64,000 nucleotides of DNA, from NCBI RefSeq assembly GCF_007859635.1, contig NZ_CP042306.1, forward strand, positions 620,001 to 684,000. Direction: 5' to 3'. Under the pieces are notes generated by a model. It worked only from the letters and a program-made list of their open reading frames with translations. It was not told where the DNA came from and made no database searches. This DNA is from Sphingomonas panacisoli (GTDB lineage: Bacteria; Pseudomonadota; Alphaproteobacteria; Sphingomonadales; Sphingomonadaceae). Of this stretch, positions 35,478-44,951 are shown piece by piece; positions within the stretch are counted from its first letter, which is position 1; each line of letters starts with the position of its first letter. The translations under genes were made by a program, and so were the position numbers.

Positions 35478-36752
35478 TCAATATTTGCTGATCTCGACCG
35501 GCATCTTGCGATAGCCGTGGACGAAGCAGGCCGAGACGCGCTCGACTTCACCGACCACGTTCACGCGCATGCGGCGCTTGGCCATTTCCTCGAGCAGGAC
35601 GCTGACCTGCAACTCGGCAAGCCGCGCGCCGACGCAGCGATGGATGCCGTGCCCGAACGCCAGGTGACGGCGCGCATTGGGGCGGTCGACCTGGATGTCG
35701 TCGGCATTGTCGCCGAACACGCTCGCGTCGCGATTGGCCGACAGATACCAGAGCGCCAGCTTCTCGCCCGCCTTGATCATCTGCCCACCGAGTTCGTGGT
35801 CCTGCGTCGCGGTGCGGCGCATATGCGCGAGTGGGGTCTGCCAGCGGATGATTTCCTGCACGGTATTGCCGATCAGGCCGGGGTCGGCCTCGACCTTGGC
35901 CCGCTCGTCGGGGAACAGGTCCAGGCCATAGGCGATCGCGCTCATCGTGTTGCGCGTCGTGTCGTTGCCGCCGACGATCAGCAGGATCAGGTTCCCAAGG
36001 AACTCGTACTGATCCATTTCCGACATGGCGTCCGAATGGATCATCATGCTGATCAGGTCGGGCGTCGGCTCCTTGCCGACCTTCTGGTTCCACAGATTGC
36101 CGAAATACGCGCCGCACTCGAACATGTGCTTGAGACGTTCCTCGCGCAGTTCGGGCGTCTTCACTAGCTCGATATCGCCCGCCCAGTCGGACCAGAAGGT
36201 CAGCTTGCGGCGGTCCTCCCACGGGAAATCGAACAGGATCGCCAGCATCTGTGTGGTCAGTTCGATCGACACGGTATCGACCCAGTCGAACTCCTTGCCA
36301 TATTCCAGCGTGTCGAGGATTTCCGCGGTGCGGCGGACGATGTCGTCTTTCATCCGCACCATCTCGCTGGGCGTGAAGGCAGGAGCGACCGTGCGGCGCT
36401 GGCCGGTATGCTTGGGCCGGTCCATCGCGATGAACATCGGCATCTTCACGTCGCTGTCGGGCATCATGTCGGCGAGCGTGATGCCGCCGGCTTCGGACGA
36501 GAAGATTTCGGGGAGCGATTCGGCCTCGACGATCGGCTTGTAGGTGGAAACCGACCAATAGGGGCCGAAATCCGATCCCTCGACGCGATAGACCGGGGCC
36601 TTTTCGCGCAATTCCTCGAACGGCGCCTGCCAGGTGTCGTCGCGGTAGAGTTCGGCACGGCTAACGTCGAGCGGATCGATCGGACCGTCATACTTCAGCG
36701 CAGGCGCGCTCTTGACCATGTCCATGACCTCTGCCTGCGATTTGGTCGCCAT
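35478..36752 (-). CDS. Cytochrome P450 (soluble bacterial class I)
   Basis: 424 residues. The I-helix oxygen-binding motif is GGNDTTRN, the ExxR helix is EIIR near 297 and the haem loop is FGHGIHRCVGARLAEL with the ligand Cys. The wording is close to the CYP153 and terpene/steroid hydroxylase groups, but subfamily cannot be fixed by eye. No ferredoxin or ferredoxin reductase gene is adjacent, so redox partners must be elsewhere. Ribosome site GGGAGAG precedes the ATG. Confidence 0.93.
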   Translation of the reverse strand: MATKSQAEVMDMVKSAPALKYDGPIDPLDVSRAELYRDDTWQAPFEELREKAPVYRVEGSDFGPYWSVSTYKPIVEAESLPEIFSSEAGGITLADMMPDSDVKMPMFIAMDRPKHTGQRRTVAPAFTPSEMVRMKDDIVRRTAEILDTLEYGKEFDWVDTVSIELTTQMLAILFDFPWEDRRKLTFWSDWAGDIELVKTPELREERLKHMFECGAYFGNLWNQKVGKEPTPDLISMMIHSDAMSEMDQYEFLGNLILLIVGGNDTTRNTMSAIAYGLDLFPDERAKVEADPGLIGNTVQEIIRWQTPLAHMRRTATQDHELGGQMIKAGEKLALWYLSANRDASVFGDNADDIQVDRPNARRHLAFGHGIHRCVGARLAELQVSVLLEEMAKRRMRVNVVGEVERVSACFVHGYRKMPVEISKY

Positions 36753-36814
36753 TGCCCACTCTCCCGTTTTGCGCAGTCAATCCAATACTTACACAAATGT
36801 CAATAGTGACGCCC

Positions 36815-38041
36815 TCAGCGAGCCTTGGATCGCTTGGCCCCGCTACCCGATTTGAGCACCCCGCGCCTGAACCAGCTCGCGCCGAGCCAGATCACCACCG
36901 ACACCCACAGCAATTGCCAGGCGATCGCGACGAGGTGGGGCCACAAGGCCGGCGAGTTGGCCGCCTGCGCCGCCATCGCCATCGGCGAACTGAACGGAAA
37001 GATTTCGGCGGCCAGCGCGATCGTACTGCCCGGGTTCGCGGCGGCGGCGGTCGAGAGCCCGACCATGCCCATCTGCACCATCGTCATCGGCAGCGACATC
37101 ATCTGCAGTTCGCGCTGGGTCGATGCCTGCGCACCGAGGATCAGATACGCCGCGCCGACCAGCAGATACGACATGACGAAATAGACGAGGAACAGCAACG
37201 CGAACATCGGCTTGCCCACGGCGGGCGCGACCTGCGTCAGGCCCGCCGACATGCCCGCGGGCAACAGGCTGGTGACTTGCGACACCACCGTTCCCCAGAA
37301 GCCGACGAACAGCAACGCGACGCCGAACATCCCGATCAGCTTGCCGACGAACACCGATTCGAGTGGTACCGCTGCGGCGAGGACTTCGATCACTTTGTTG
37401 TTACGCTCCTCGGCCATCGTGCCGATCGTAAGGCCGGCGAGGAACAGGGTAAGCATGAAGATCGCGACCACCGCGAACATCGCTGCGGTGCTGTGGCCGG
37501 TGACGGTCACCTGGGTCTGCGCGACATGCACCTTCGTCGCGGTGCTCAGCCGCGCGGTCGATCCGATGCGGTCGCTGCGCAGCACCTGCTCAGCCAGCGC
37601 GGCGAGATAATTAGCCTCGGTCCGCGCGCGGTTGCCGTAGAAAATGTGCGGCGCCTCCAGCGAGCCGTACAGCACCGCATCGACATCGCCTTCGCGGCTG
37701 CCGATCAGCGTGCGCGCCTGCGCTTCCGGATTGGGCTGCGGCAGCTGGAATTCGACCGGCGGCGGCGCATCGCCGCGCGCGAACATCTCGCGCAGTTGCG
37801 CGTCCGCTGCCTGGACCGCCGATGCGCGGTCGGGCGCGATCAGCACGACCAGCTTGCTGCGATCGATCGCGCTCTGCGCCATCGACGACGCGCCCACGCC
37901 ACCCGCCGCGCCGAACGCGATCGTGAGGAGTGGGGACAGCAGGAAGATCAGGAAGGTTGGGGTGAAGACGGTCGCGATGAAATCGCGCCGCGCGATGGTG
38001 AGCGACTGGCGGATCGAGCGGCGGAGCGAACCGGCGGCCAT
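36815..38041 (-). CDS. ABC transporter permease (NatB/ABC-2 type)
   Basis: 408 residues from the ATG at 38041, which overlaps the upstream ATPase stop (TGATG). One N-terminal helix (about 20-48), a large extracytoplasmic domain (about 55-180), then five or six helices with the ABC-2 signature TIGTMAEERNNKVIEVLAAAVP near 207. It pairs with the NatA-like ATPase upstream to form an exporter; NatAB in other bacteria extrudes Na+, but the substrate here is unproven. Confidence 0.9.
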   Translation of the reverse strand: MAAGSLRRSIRQSLTIARRDFIATVFTPTFLIFLLSPLLTIAFGAAGGVGASSMAQSAIDRSKLVVLIAPDRASAVQAADAQLREMFARGDAPPPVEFQLPQPNPEAQARTLIGSREGDVDAVLYGSLEAPHIFYGNRARTEANYLAALAEQVLRSDRIGSTARLSTATKVHVAQTQVTVTGHSTAAMFAVVAIFMLTLFLAGLTIGTMAEERNNKVIEVLAAAVPLESVFVGKLIGMFGVALLFVGFWGTVVSQVTSLLPAGMSAGLTQVAPAVGKPMFALLFLVYFVMSYLLVGAAYLILGAQASTQRELQMMSLPMTMVQMGMVGLSTAAAANPGSTIALAAEIFPFSSPMAMAAQAANSPALWPHLVAIAWQLLWVSVVIWLGASWFRRGVLKSGSGAKRSKAR

Positions 38042-38970
38042 CACAGCGCCTCCGCTTCGGCGTCGGCCAGCGCCTTGGCGCCGACGATCTTAACGAACGC
38101 GTCGTGCAGTCCCGGCCGTTCGATCGACAGCCCGGTCACGCCATGCCCCGACTGGGTCAGCAGGCGCAGCATGTCCTCGATCCCGCCATCGGGTACCGAA
38201 AAGATCCATTCGGACCCGTTATGCCGCGCATCGGCGGGCAGGATGCGCGCGATTCCGGGATCGTCGCGTTCGGGCGTGTAGTGTGCCTGCATCGGCAATT
38301 GCCCACGCGCGTCGTTGACCGTGCCCTCGAACCGGCGTTTGCCCCCCGCGATGATCGCGAGGCGGTCGCACAACCGCTCGGCATGCGCCATGACATGAGT
38401 TGAAAACAGCACCGTCGCGCCGCGCGCCTGTTCGCCGCGGATCAGCTTTTCGAGGTTTTCCTGATTGACCGGATCCAGTCCGGAAAACGGTTCGTCGAGA
38501 ACCAACAAGTCGGGCTGATGCACGACTGAGCCGAGCAATTGGACGAGCTGCGCCATGCCCTTCGACAGTTTGCGGATCTTGGTATCGACCGCGTAACCCA
38601 GCCCGGCATTCTCCATCAGTTCGACCGCGCGCTTGCGCCCGACGCCCCACGGCAGTCCGCGCAATGCGCCCATGAACGCGATCGCCTCGCGCGCCTTCAT
38701 CGCCGGATAGAGCCCGCGCTCCTCGGGCAGATACCCGACCTGATCGCTCGCCTCGCGCGGGCGATCATGGCCGAGCAACGTGCGCTCGCCCTCATCGGGC
38801 TCGATGATACCGAGGAGCATGCGCAAGGTCGTCGTCTTGCCCGCGCCGTTGGGACCGAGCACGCCGTAAATCGTGCCGGCCGGGACCTGCAGGTCGATCC
38901 CGTCGACCACGCGCCGCCCGCCGAATTTCTTGACGAGCCGATGGGCGGTGACCGCCAGAGTTTGTGACAC
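38041..38970 (-). CDS. ABC transporter ATP-binding protein (NatA-like)
   Basis: 309 residues from a GTG at 38970, with the conserved domain beginning right after it. Walker A GPNGAGKT, signature LSKGMAQLVQLLG, Walker B LLVLDEPFSGLDPV and the switch His in FSTHVMAHAE are all present. The last 90 residues form the extra domain usual in NatA-type ATPases. Coupled to the permease downstream by a one-base stop/start overlap. Export substrate unknown. Confidence 0.92.
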   Translation of the reverse strand: MSQTLAVTAHRLVKKFGGRRVVDGIDLQVPAGTIYGVLGPNGAGKTTTLRMLLGIIEPDEGERTLLGHDRPREASDQVGYLPEERGLYPAMKAREAIAFMGALRGLPWGVGRKRAVELMENAGLGYAVDTKIRKLSKGMAQLVQLLGSVVHQPDLLVLDEPFSGLDPVNQENLEKLIRGEQARGATVLFSTHVMAHAERLCDRLAIIAGGKRRFEGTVNDARGQLPMQAHYTPERDDPGIARILPADARHNGSEWIFSVPDGGIEDMLRLLTQSGHGVTGLSIERPGLHDAFVKIVGAKALADAEAEAL

Positions 38971-39014
38971 GCAACCTATCCCTTTGTTCTTGTGGTTCGT
39001 GGTAGCGGGGCGGG

Positions 39015-40076
39015 GTGGATCACGAAAGGCCATTCGAGGAACGGTTGCGGGCCGAGGCGTTAACGCTTGGTTTCGCCGCGATCGGCGTCGCCCGCGCCGA
39101 TGCCGCGCCGCTGGCCGGCGAACGCCTGCGTCAATGGCTGGGCGAGGGCGCGCATGGCGAAATGATCTGGATGGAGGAACGCGCGCATCATCGCGCGGCG
39201 CCCGCCGGACTGTGGCCTGAGGTGAAGAGCGTGATCGCGCTGGGGATGAGCTATGCGCCGGGTCACGACCCGCTGGCGCTGGCGGGCGAGGGGGATCGCG
39301 GGCGGATTTCGGTCTACGCGCAGGGCGCCGACTATCACGACGTCGTGAAGCGCGCGCTGAAGGCACTGGCGCGGTGGATCGTCGCTGAGGCGCCGGGCAC
39401 CGATCTCAAGGTCTTCGTCGACACGGCCCCAGTGATGGAAAAGCCGCTGGCGGAGGCGGCGGGTTTGGGGTGGCAGGGCAAGCACACCAATCTGGTCAGC
39501 CGCGATCATGGTAGCTGGCTGTTCCTCGGCGCCATCTACACGACGCTGGATCTCGCGCCGGAACGGCCGGGCAGGGATCGCTGCGGGTCGTGCGATGCGT
39601 GCCAGCAAGCGTGTCCGACCGACGCTTTTCCCGCGCCGTACCGCCTCGATGCGCGGCGCTGCATCTCGTACCTGACGATCGAGCACAAAGGGCCAGTGCC
39701 GGAAGAATTTCGCACCGCGTTGGGCAACCGCATCTATGGCTGCGACGACTGCCTGGCGGTCTGTCCGTGGAACAAGTTCGCCGATGCCGCCGCCGCCAAC
39801 CGCGCCTTCCTGCCGCGCGCGGAATTCGTCGCGCCCGCGCTCGCGGAACTGCTCGCGCTCGACGATGCCGGGTTCCGCCAAGTGTTCGCCGGGTCGCCGA
39901 TCAAGCGGATCGGACGCGACCGAATGGTGCGCAACGCGGCTTATGCGGCGGGGAATAGCGGCGACGCGGCGCTGACCGCGCTACTATCAGGGCTGGTCAA
40001 TGATCCTTCAGAGGTCGTGCGGGACGCAGCGAGTTGGGCGCTCGATCGCCTACTTTCCGCCTCCCCGCCGCGCTAG
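39015..40076 (+). CDS. queG: Epoxyqueuosine reductase
   Basis: 353 residues from a GTG at 39015. It carries out the last step of queuosine synthesis, reducing epoxyqueuosine in tRNA with a cobalamin cofactor and two [4Fe-4S] clusters. Cluster motifs are [16 protein letters not shown] near 194 and [13 protein letters not shown] near 241. The [20 protein letters not shown] segment is the usual active-site region. A C-terminal HEAT-like repeat ([14 protein letters not shown] type) ends the chain. Its 3' end overlaps the convergent lipoprotein gene by 27 bases. Confidence 0.96.
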   Translation: MDHERPFEERLRAEALTLGFAAIGVARADAAPLAGERLRQWLGEGAHGEMIWMEERAHHRAAPAGLWPEVKSVIALGMSYAPGHDPLALAGEGDRGRISVYAQGADYHDVVKRALKALARWIVAEAPGTDLKVFVDTAPVMEKPLAEAAGLGWQGKHTNLVSRDHGSWLFLGAIYTTLDLAPERPGRDRCGSCDACQQACPTDAFPAPYRLDARRCISYLTIEHKGPVPEEFRTALGNRIYGCDDCLAVCPWNKFADAAAANRAFLPRAEFVAPALAELLALDDAGFRQVFAGSPIKRIGRDRMVRNAAYAAGNSGDAALTALLSGLVNDPSEVVRDAASWALDRLLSASPPR

Positions 40077-40418
40077 CGCGGCGACGCAGCTGGCGCGGTC
40101 GATCGGGCTGCCGTCGGGCTGGCGCGTATCGAGATAGGTAACGGTCGATTCGCCGCCGCTCTTCGACGGGTAAAGATAGGTGTCGAGCACGCAGATCGGC
40201 CCCTTGAACTGCAGCTTGCGCGCATTGCCTTCGCGAACGTCTGCGTCGGGCGTGCCGAACGTGCGGGTCAGTTCGGCGGCGCTTTGCCCCATCACGCGTT
40301 CGAGCCCGTTGGTCGGGATCGGCCGCGCGACCGGAGCGGGCAGCACTGCGGGCCGCGGCGCCGCCTCCCCGCAACCGGCGAGCAGCAACGCCGTCCCGAA
40401 AATCACCGCCCGCGTCAT
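40050..40418 (-). CDS. Small lipoprotein
   Basis: 122 residues from the ATG at 40418. Lipobox LLAGC at residues 12-16. The mature part is Pro-rich at first, then has a compact domain with two Cys ([13 protein letters not shown] and DRASCVAAL) and the segment [20 protein letters not shown], which recalls the SmpA/OmlA-like fold that follows small outer-membrane lipoproteins. Its ATG overlaps the EI24-family gene stop by four bases. Function unknown. Confidence 0.75.
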   Translation of the reverse strand: MTRAVIFGTALLLAGCGEAAPRPAVLPAPVARPIPTNGLERVMGQSAAELTRTFGTPDADVREGNARKLQFKGPICVLDTYLYPSKSGGESTVTYLDTRQPDGSPIDRASCVAALARRGGGK

Positions 40419-41095
40419 CGCCGTCTCCCATGGAATTGATGCGTCGCCATCGCCGCGCCAAGCACGGGCGCGATCAGATTGACGATCGGCACGCTCAGCA
40501 ACGCCGCGACGATCACGCCTAGGTCCCACCGTGACCAACGCGTATCGCGCGCCCATTGCTTCATGTCAGCGTTCGACAGGTGCCGCGCCGCGACCATTTC
40601 GCCCAGATCGGCGCCGAGCAGCCAGCCGTTAGCCGCGTAGAACAGCAATGGCGTACCGAACCCCGTCACCAGCAGCACGACATAGACCGGCGCCAGCACG
40701 ATATTGACCAGCAACGCGCGTACCGCCGACCGCACGCCGAGCGTTATCGACCGCGCGACGGGCACGTGATGCGCGCTCGCCAGTGCGTCGGGGTAATGCC
40801 GCCGCTCGACCGCAATCACGATCTCGTCGCCGAACAGCCAGATCACCGCCACCGCGATCGCGCGGAACAGCACCCAGCCGAACAGCAGCATCGCCAGAAA
40901 CCCGCTGATCGCGGCAAGGTTGCCGGTCCCTTCGTCCCAGCCTAACTGGTCGATCACCAGCCAGCGCGTCGCGAACCACAGCCCCGCGCCGAGCAGCAGG
41001 AACGCGACGAGCGTCAGCAGGATGGTCTTCACGAACACGCGCAGGATCGCGGGGTCGGTCAGATCGCCGAGCGACAGGAAGAACGCGCGGATCAT
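40415..41095 (-). CDS. EI24 domain-containing membrane protein (CysZ-like)
   Basis: 226 residues with five or six hydrophobic segments. The second half reads GFGTPLLFYAANGWLLGADL and MVAARHLSNADMKQWARDTR, the typical EI24/CysZ pattern. CysZ itself takes up sulfate, but members of this broad family in alphaproteobacteria are uncharacterised, so no substrate is claimed. It is first of a two-gene unit with a lipoprotein gene, and divergent from the PfkB kinase gene. Confidence 0.8.
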   Translation of the reverse strand: MIRAFFLSLGDLTDPAILRVFVKTILLTLVAFLLLGAGLWFATRWLVIDQLGWDEGTGNLAAISGFLAMLLFGWVLFRAIAVAVIWLFGDEIVIAVERRHYPDALASAHHVPVARSITLGVRSAVRALLVNIVLAPVYVVLLVTGFGTPLLFYAANGWLLGADLGEMVAARHLSNADMKQWARDTRWSRWDLGVIVAALLSVPIVNLIAPVLGAAMATHQFHGRRR

Positions 41096-41156
41096 CGTTG
41101 CGCGGCTGTAGCCTCGGGGCTAGGGCGCGGCCAACCTTTTTCCCGGAGAACCCATC

Positions 41157-42155
41157 TTGTCCAACCCGACCTATGACGTCGTCGCGATCGGCAACGCGAT
41201 CGTCGATATCCTCTCGCAAGCGACCGACGAGTTCATCGTCGCCGAAGGGATGACCAAGGGCGGCATGCAGTTGATCTTCGATCCTGCCGCGGCCGACGAC
41301 CTCTATTCGCGGATGGGGCCGGGGCGCGAAGTGTCGGGTGGATCGGCGGCGAACACCATCGCGGGGCTCGCCGCGCTTGGCCACGCGACCGGCTTCATCG
41401 GCCAGGTCGCCGACGACCAGTTGGGCAAGGTCTTCGCGCATGATGTCCAGGCGCTCGGCGTGCATTTCGAGACCGCGGCGGCGACCGGCGGCGATCCGAC
41501 CGGGCGGTGCCTGGTGCTGATCACGCCCGACGGCCAGCGCACGATGAACACTTTCCTGGGTGCGGCGCAGTTCCTGCCGGAAGCGGCGGTCGACCAGGCG
41601 ACGATCGAGGCGGGCGCGATTCTCTATCTCGAAGGCTACCTTTGGAACGCCGACCAGTCGCGTGGCGCGATGAAGCGCGCGATTGCGATGGCACGCGACG
41701 CGGGACGCAAGGTCGCGTTGACCCTCTCGGACGTGTTCGTGGTCGAAGGGCATCGCGCGGAATTCTTCGAGCTGATCGACGCCGGACAGATCGACATCCT
41801 GTTCGCCAACGACAACGAAGTCCGCTCGATGATGCAGGACGAGGATATCAAGGCGGCGGTCGAAGGTCTGTCGGCGCGCGTGCCGCTGCTGGTCTGCACC
41901 CACGGTGCGGCCGGGGCCGAAGCGCACAAGGATGGCGAGCACGCGCGGATCTCCGCCGAGCCGGTCGACGACGTGGTCGATACGACCGGGGCGGGCGACC
42001 TGTTCGCGGCCGGCTTCCTGGCCGGGCAGGCGCAGGGCCGCAATCTCGAAACGTCGCTCCGCATGGGGGCGATCTGCGCTGCTGAGTGCATCTCGCACAT
42101 CGGTCCGCGCCCGGTCGCCGACATCAAGAAGCTGGTCGCCGACAAACTCGGCTGA
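41157..42155 (+). CDS. PfkB-family sugar/nucleoside kinase, TTG start
   Basis: 332 residues. The start is a TTG at 41157 with GGAG eight bases upstream; the first ATG is far inside the domain. PfkB signatures are GGSAANTIAGLAALG near 61 (signature 1) and DTTGAGDLFAAGFLAG near 278 (signature 2, with the catalytic Asp). Close homologues are annotated as adenosine kinase or fructokinase; the DVVAIGNAIVDIL start favours the adenosine-kinase-like group. A clear terminator follows. Confidence 0.9.
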   Translation: MSNPTYDVVAIGNAIVDILSQATDEFIVAEGMTKGGMQLIFDPAAADDLYSRMGPGREVSGGSAANTIAGLAALGHATGFIGQVADDQLGKVFAHDVQALGVHFETAAATGGDPTGRCLVLITPDGQRTMNTFLGAAQFLPEAAVDQATIEAGAILYLEGYLWNADQSRGAMKRAIAMARDAGRKVALTLSDVFVVEGHRAEFFELIDAGQIDILFANDNEVRSMMQDEDIKAAVEGLSARVPLLVCTHGAAGAEAHKDGEHARISAEPVDDVVDTTGAGDLFAAGFLAGQAQGRNLETSLRMGAICAAECISHIGPRPVADIKKLVADKLG

Positions 42156-42180
42156 TCCTTCTCGACCGTGCAACGAGAAA

Positions 42181-42206
42181 GGCCGGGGAGCGATCCCCGG
42201 CCTTTT
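42181..42206. terminator. Terminator between the PfkB kinase and the amino-acid permease
   Basis: GGCCGGGG pairs perfectly with CCCCGGCC around AGCGAT and is followed by TTTT; AGAAA precedes it, so it can serve both convergent genes. Confidence 0.88.
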
Positions 42207-42225
42207 CGTTAGTCCGTACCGCCGA

Positions 42226-43830
42226 TCATAGCGGCTTGGAGGTTTCCGGTTGCATCGCCGGATCGTCGACCACGTCGATGATCCCGCGCCCGACATAGCT
42301 GCGGCTGCGGCTGTACAGGAAATAGATCAGCAACCCGATCGCGCCCCAGCCCGGCAGCACCAGGATCGCCGTCAGCGGCAGTGACAGGTACAGCCCGATG
42401 CACCCGATCATCGACAGCGGCGCGATGATCCATACCGCCGGCGTCTTGAATGGCCGCGCGCGGTTAGGATCACGCTTGCGCAACACCATCACCGACACCG
42501 CGACCATGAAGAACGCGAACAAGGTGCCCGAGTTCGAATAGTCGGCGAGCTTGCCGACCGGCAGGAACGCCGCTGCGAACGCCGCCGCGAAGCCGGTGAC
42601 GATCGTGACCACATGCGGCGTGCGGAACTTGGTGTGGACCGACGCCAGCTTCTCCGGCAGCAGGCCGTCGCGCGCCATCGTGAAGAACACGCGGGTCTGG
42701 CCGAACATCATCATCAGCACGACCGACGGCAGCGCGATCACCGCCGCGAGGCCGACGAGCCAGCCGACGAACGGCTGGTGGACGACGGTCAGGACGTGGA
42801 CGAGCGCTTCCTTGGAGCAGACGAGCGGCTCGATCGCGCCGCTGGCGATGATGTTGGCGCAGCGGCCGGCGAGTTCGGGCGTACCTGGCGACAGGACATG
42901 GCCCGCCGCATCCATCACTGGCTGCGCGCCGATCGCCCCGATCGCGCCCGAGGCGACGAGAAGGTAGAAGATGGTGCAGATGCCGAGCGACCCGATCAGC
43001 CCGATCGGCACGTTGCGCTGCGGGTTCTTGGTCTCTTCCGCCGCGGTGGATACCGCGTCGAACCCGACATAGGCGAAGAAGATCGACGCCGCGGCGCCCA
43101 GCACGCCGGTCATGCCGGTCGGCATGAAGGGCTCGGCCGGGCTGCCGAAGTGCGACGAGTTGAGCACCGGCAGCGTGAGCGCGATGAACGCGGTCAGCGC
43201 CGCGATCTTCACGGCGACCAGGATCGCGTTGACGCGCGCGCTCTCGGTCGTGCCGATCACCAGCAACCAGGTCACGAACGCGACGATGATGATGGCGAAG
43301 ACATTGATATACCCGCCGACATCCATCGCGCGCTGCAGATCGGCGGTGACCGGCGCGCCGAACGCGACCGAAATGTGCGCCATCAACGAGTCGGCGTTGG
43401 TCAACGCCGCGGGTATATGGACCCCTGCAGCCGACAATCGCCCAACCACGAAGTTCGACCACCCCACCGCGACGGCGCTCGCGCCCACCGCATATTCGAG
43501 GATCAGCGCCCAGCCGACCATCCAGGCCAGCAATTCGCCGTTGACCGCGTAAGTGTAGGTGTAAGCCGAGCCCGACACCGGGACCATCGACGCGAGTTCG
43601 GAATAGCACAGCGCCGCGACACCGCAGACGAAGCCGGCGATGATGAAGCTGATCAGCATGCCCGGGCCGGCTTTCTGCGCGGCCTCGGAGGTCAACACGA
43701 AGATACCGGTGCCGATCACGGCGCCGATCCCCAGCATGGTCAGCTGGAACGCCCCGAGCGATCGGTGGAGCCCTTTCTTCTCCGCGGTCGCGAGGATCGC
43801 GTCCAACGGTTTCACGCGGTCGAAAATCAT
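42226..43830 (-). CDS. APC-superfamily amino-acid permease
   Basis: 534 residues with about twelve to fourteen hydrophobic segments. The first helix has GIGAVIGTGIFVLTSEAA, the unwound substrate-binding helix of the APC fold, and FFAYVGFDAVSTAAEETKNP is the consensus amphipathic region. Length and wording suit the cationic amino-acid transporter (CAT/YfnA-like) group. It lies beside the histidine cluster, but histidine specificity is not indicated. Substrate unknown. Confidence 0.9.
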   Translation of the reverse strand: MIFDRVKPLDAILATAEKKGLHRSLGAFQLTMLGIGAVIGTGIFVLTSEAAQKAGPGMLISFIIAGFVCGVAALCYSELASMVPVSGSAYTYTYAVNGELLAWMVGWALILEYAVGASAVAVGWSNFVVGRLSAAGVHIPAALTNADSLMAHISVAFGAPVTADLQRAMDVGGYINVFAIIIVAFVTWLLVIGTTESARVNAILVAVKIAALTAFIALTLPVLNSSHFGSPAEPFMPTGMTGVLGAAASIFFAYVGFDAVSTAAEETKNPQRNVPIGLIGSLGICTIFYLLVASGAIGAIGAQPVMDAAGHVLSPGTPELAGRCANIIASGAIEPLVCSKEALVHVLTVVHQPFVGWLVGLAAVIALPSVVLMMMFGQTRVFFTMARDGLLPEKLASVHTKFRTPHVVTIVTGFAAAFAAAFLPVGKLADYSNSGTLFAFFMVAVSVMVLRKRDPNRARPFKTPAVWIIAPLSMIGCIGLYLSLPLTAILVLPGWGAIGLLIYFLYSRSRSYVGRGIIDVVDDPAMQPETSKPL

Positions 43831-43904
43831 GACTGGGCCACCCCTAACCTTGTAATTCTGTGCTGGGCGCGGAGCCTAGCTACAAACGCGGGTGGTGCAA
43901 TCCC

Positions 43905-44282
43905 CTACCGCACCAGCATCGGCCCCAAGGGCTGGCCGCCGAACAGGTGGACGTGGAGATGCGGGACTTCCTGCCCGCTATGCTGCCCGACATTGGCGAG
44001 CAGGCGATAGCCCGGTGCGACGAGGCCGAGGTCGCGCGCCACTTTACCCACCGCGCGGACGAAACCCGTAATCTCTTCGGCCGACGCCTTCGCGCTAAAA
44101 TCGTCCCACGACACGTAGCGGCCGGTCGGGATCACCAGGATGTGGATCGGCGCGACCGGCGCGATGTCGTGGAACGCGATCGCCCACTGGTCCTCATACA
44201 CGCGCTTGGACGGGATTTCGCCGCGCAGGATCTTCGCGAAGATGTTCTGGTCGTCATACGGCTGGGTCGCGTCGATCGGCAT
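43905..44282 (-). CDS. HIT-family nucleotide-binding protein
   Basis: 125 residues, the HINT/PKCI type. The histidine triad is HLHVHLF near 108-114, and the upstream NIFAKILRGEIPSKRVYEDQ is the usual start. It hydrolyses purine nucleoside phosphoramidates. It starts two bases after the hisE stop and so is the last gene of the histidine transcript; the hisE-HIT pairing is common in alphaproteobacteria. Confidence 0.95.
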   Translation of the reverse strand: MPIDATQPYDDQNIFAKILRGEIPSKRVYEDQWAIAFHDIAPVAPIHILVIPTGRYVSWDDFSAKASAEEITGFVRAVGKVARDLGLVAPGYRLLANVGQHSGQEVPHLHVHLFGGQPLGPMLVR

Positions 44283-44284
44283 GG

Positions 44285-44602
44285 TCAGCTCCGGGAGGCT
44301 TTTTCGGCGAGGCCCGACTGGCCGGTGCGCCGCGCGAGTTCGGTGCGCACGTCGTCGAGCGACAGCCCGGCATCGGCGAGCAGGACGAGCAGGTGGTAGA
44401 TCAGGTCGGCCGCCTCGCCGGTCAGCGCCTGCGCGTCGTCGCCCAGCGCGGCGATCACCGTCTCCACCGCTTCCTCGCCGACCTTGCGCGCGATCCTGGC
44501 GCGGCCATCGGCGAACAGTTGCGCGGTGTACGAACTCGCGGGATCGCTGCCCTTGCGGGAACGGATCAGCGCGTCCAGCGCGTCGAGCGGGTCGTCGGCC
44601 AT
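44285..44602 (-). CDS. hisE: Phosphoribosyl-ATP pyrophosphatase
   Basis: 105 residues. Second step of histidine synthesis: PR-ATP to PR-AMP. The MazG-like helices carry the metal ligands in KVGEEAVETVIAAL and GEAADLIYHLLVLL. The HisI activity is not fused and no hisI gene is in this window. It follows a small membrane-protein gene that separates it from hisF. Confidence 0.95.
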   Translation of the reverse strand: MADDPLDALDALIRSRKGSDPASSYTAQLFADGRARIARKVGEEAVETVIAALGDDAQALTGEAADLIYHLLVLLADAGLSLDDVRTELARRTGQSGLAEKASRS

Positions 44603-44635
44603 GGCGTAAATCGCTGCCCGCGTGGGGCGGCGGCG

Positions 44636-44836
44636 TCAATCCTCGGCGTGGGTCTCGGGCTGCTTGAAGCGCTTGCGCAGAGCGCGCCGTGCCAGCCACA
44701 CGCCGCCGACCGCCATCACGAACAAAGCGATGTCCGACAGTTCGGGCATGCTGCGCGTGTGGATCACGCCGCTGTGCGGCGGCACTTGCGCGAAAGCGGG
44801 GGTCGCGAGGAACAACAGGGGCAGGGCGAAGCGCAT
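44636..44836 (-). CDS. Small exported protein with a PEP-CTERM-like tail, inside the his cluster
   Basis: 66 residues from the ATG at 44836. A signal peptide ends near residue 16 (ATPAFA|QV). The mature part is only about 20 residues before a second hydrophobic helix of about 15 residues (ALFVMAVGGVWLA) bounded by MPELSD on one side and RRALRKRF on the other. That order, a short PE motif, a helix and an Arg cluster, resembles an exosortase sorting signal. It could equally be a simple two-helix protein. It lies between hisF and hisE; function unknown. Confidence 0.65.
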   Translation of the reverse strand: MRFALPLLFLATPAFAQVPPHSGVIHTRSMPELSDIALFVMAVGGVWLARRALRKRFKQPETHAED

Positions 44837-44869
44837 GTGGTAAGTATATCGGCGCAACCCTTAATTCTC

Positions 44870-44950
44870 CGTCATGCCGGACTTGGTCCGGCATCCCGCT
44901 TCTTCTTCTGCTGCGACATAGCGGGACCCCGGATCAAGTCCGGGGTGACG
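44870..44950. repeat. Palindromic (REP-like) element within the histidine cluster
   Basis: Inverted related arms CCGTCATGCCGGACTTGGTC and GATCAAGTCCGGGGTGACG, of the CCGGACTTGATCCGG family also seen inside mutS. It separates hisF from the small membrane-protein gene and hisE. Confidence 0.78.
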
Positions 44951-44951
44951 A

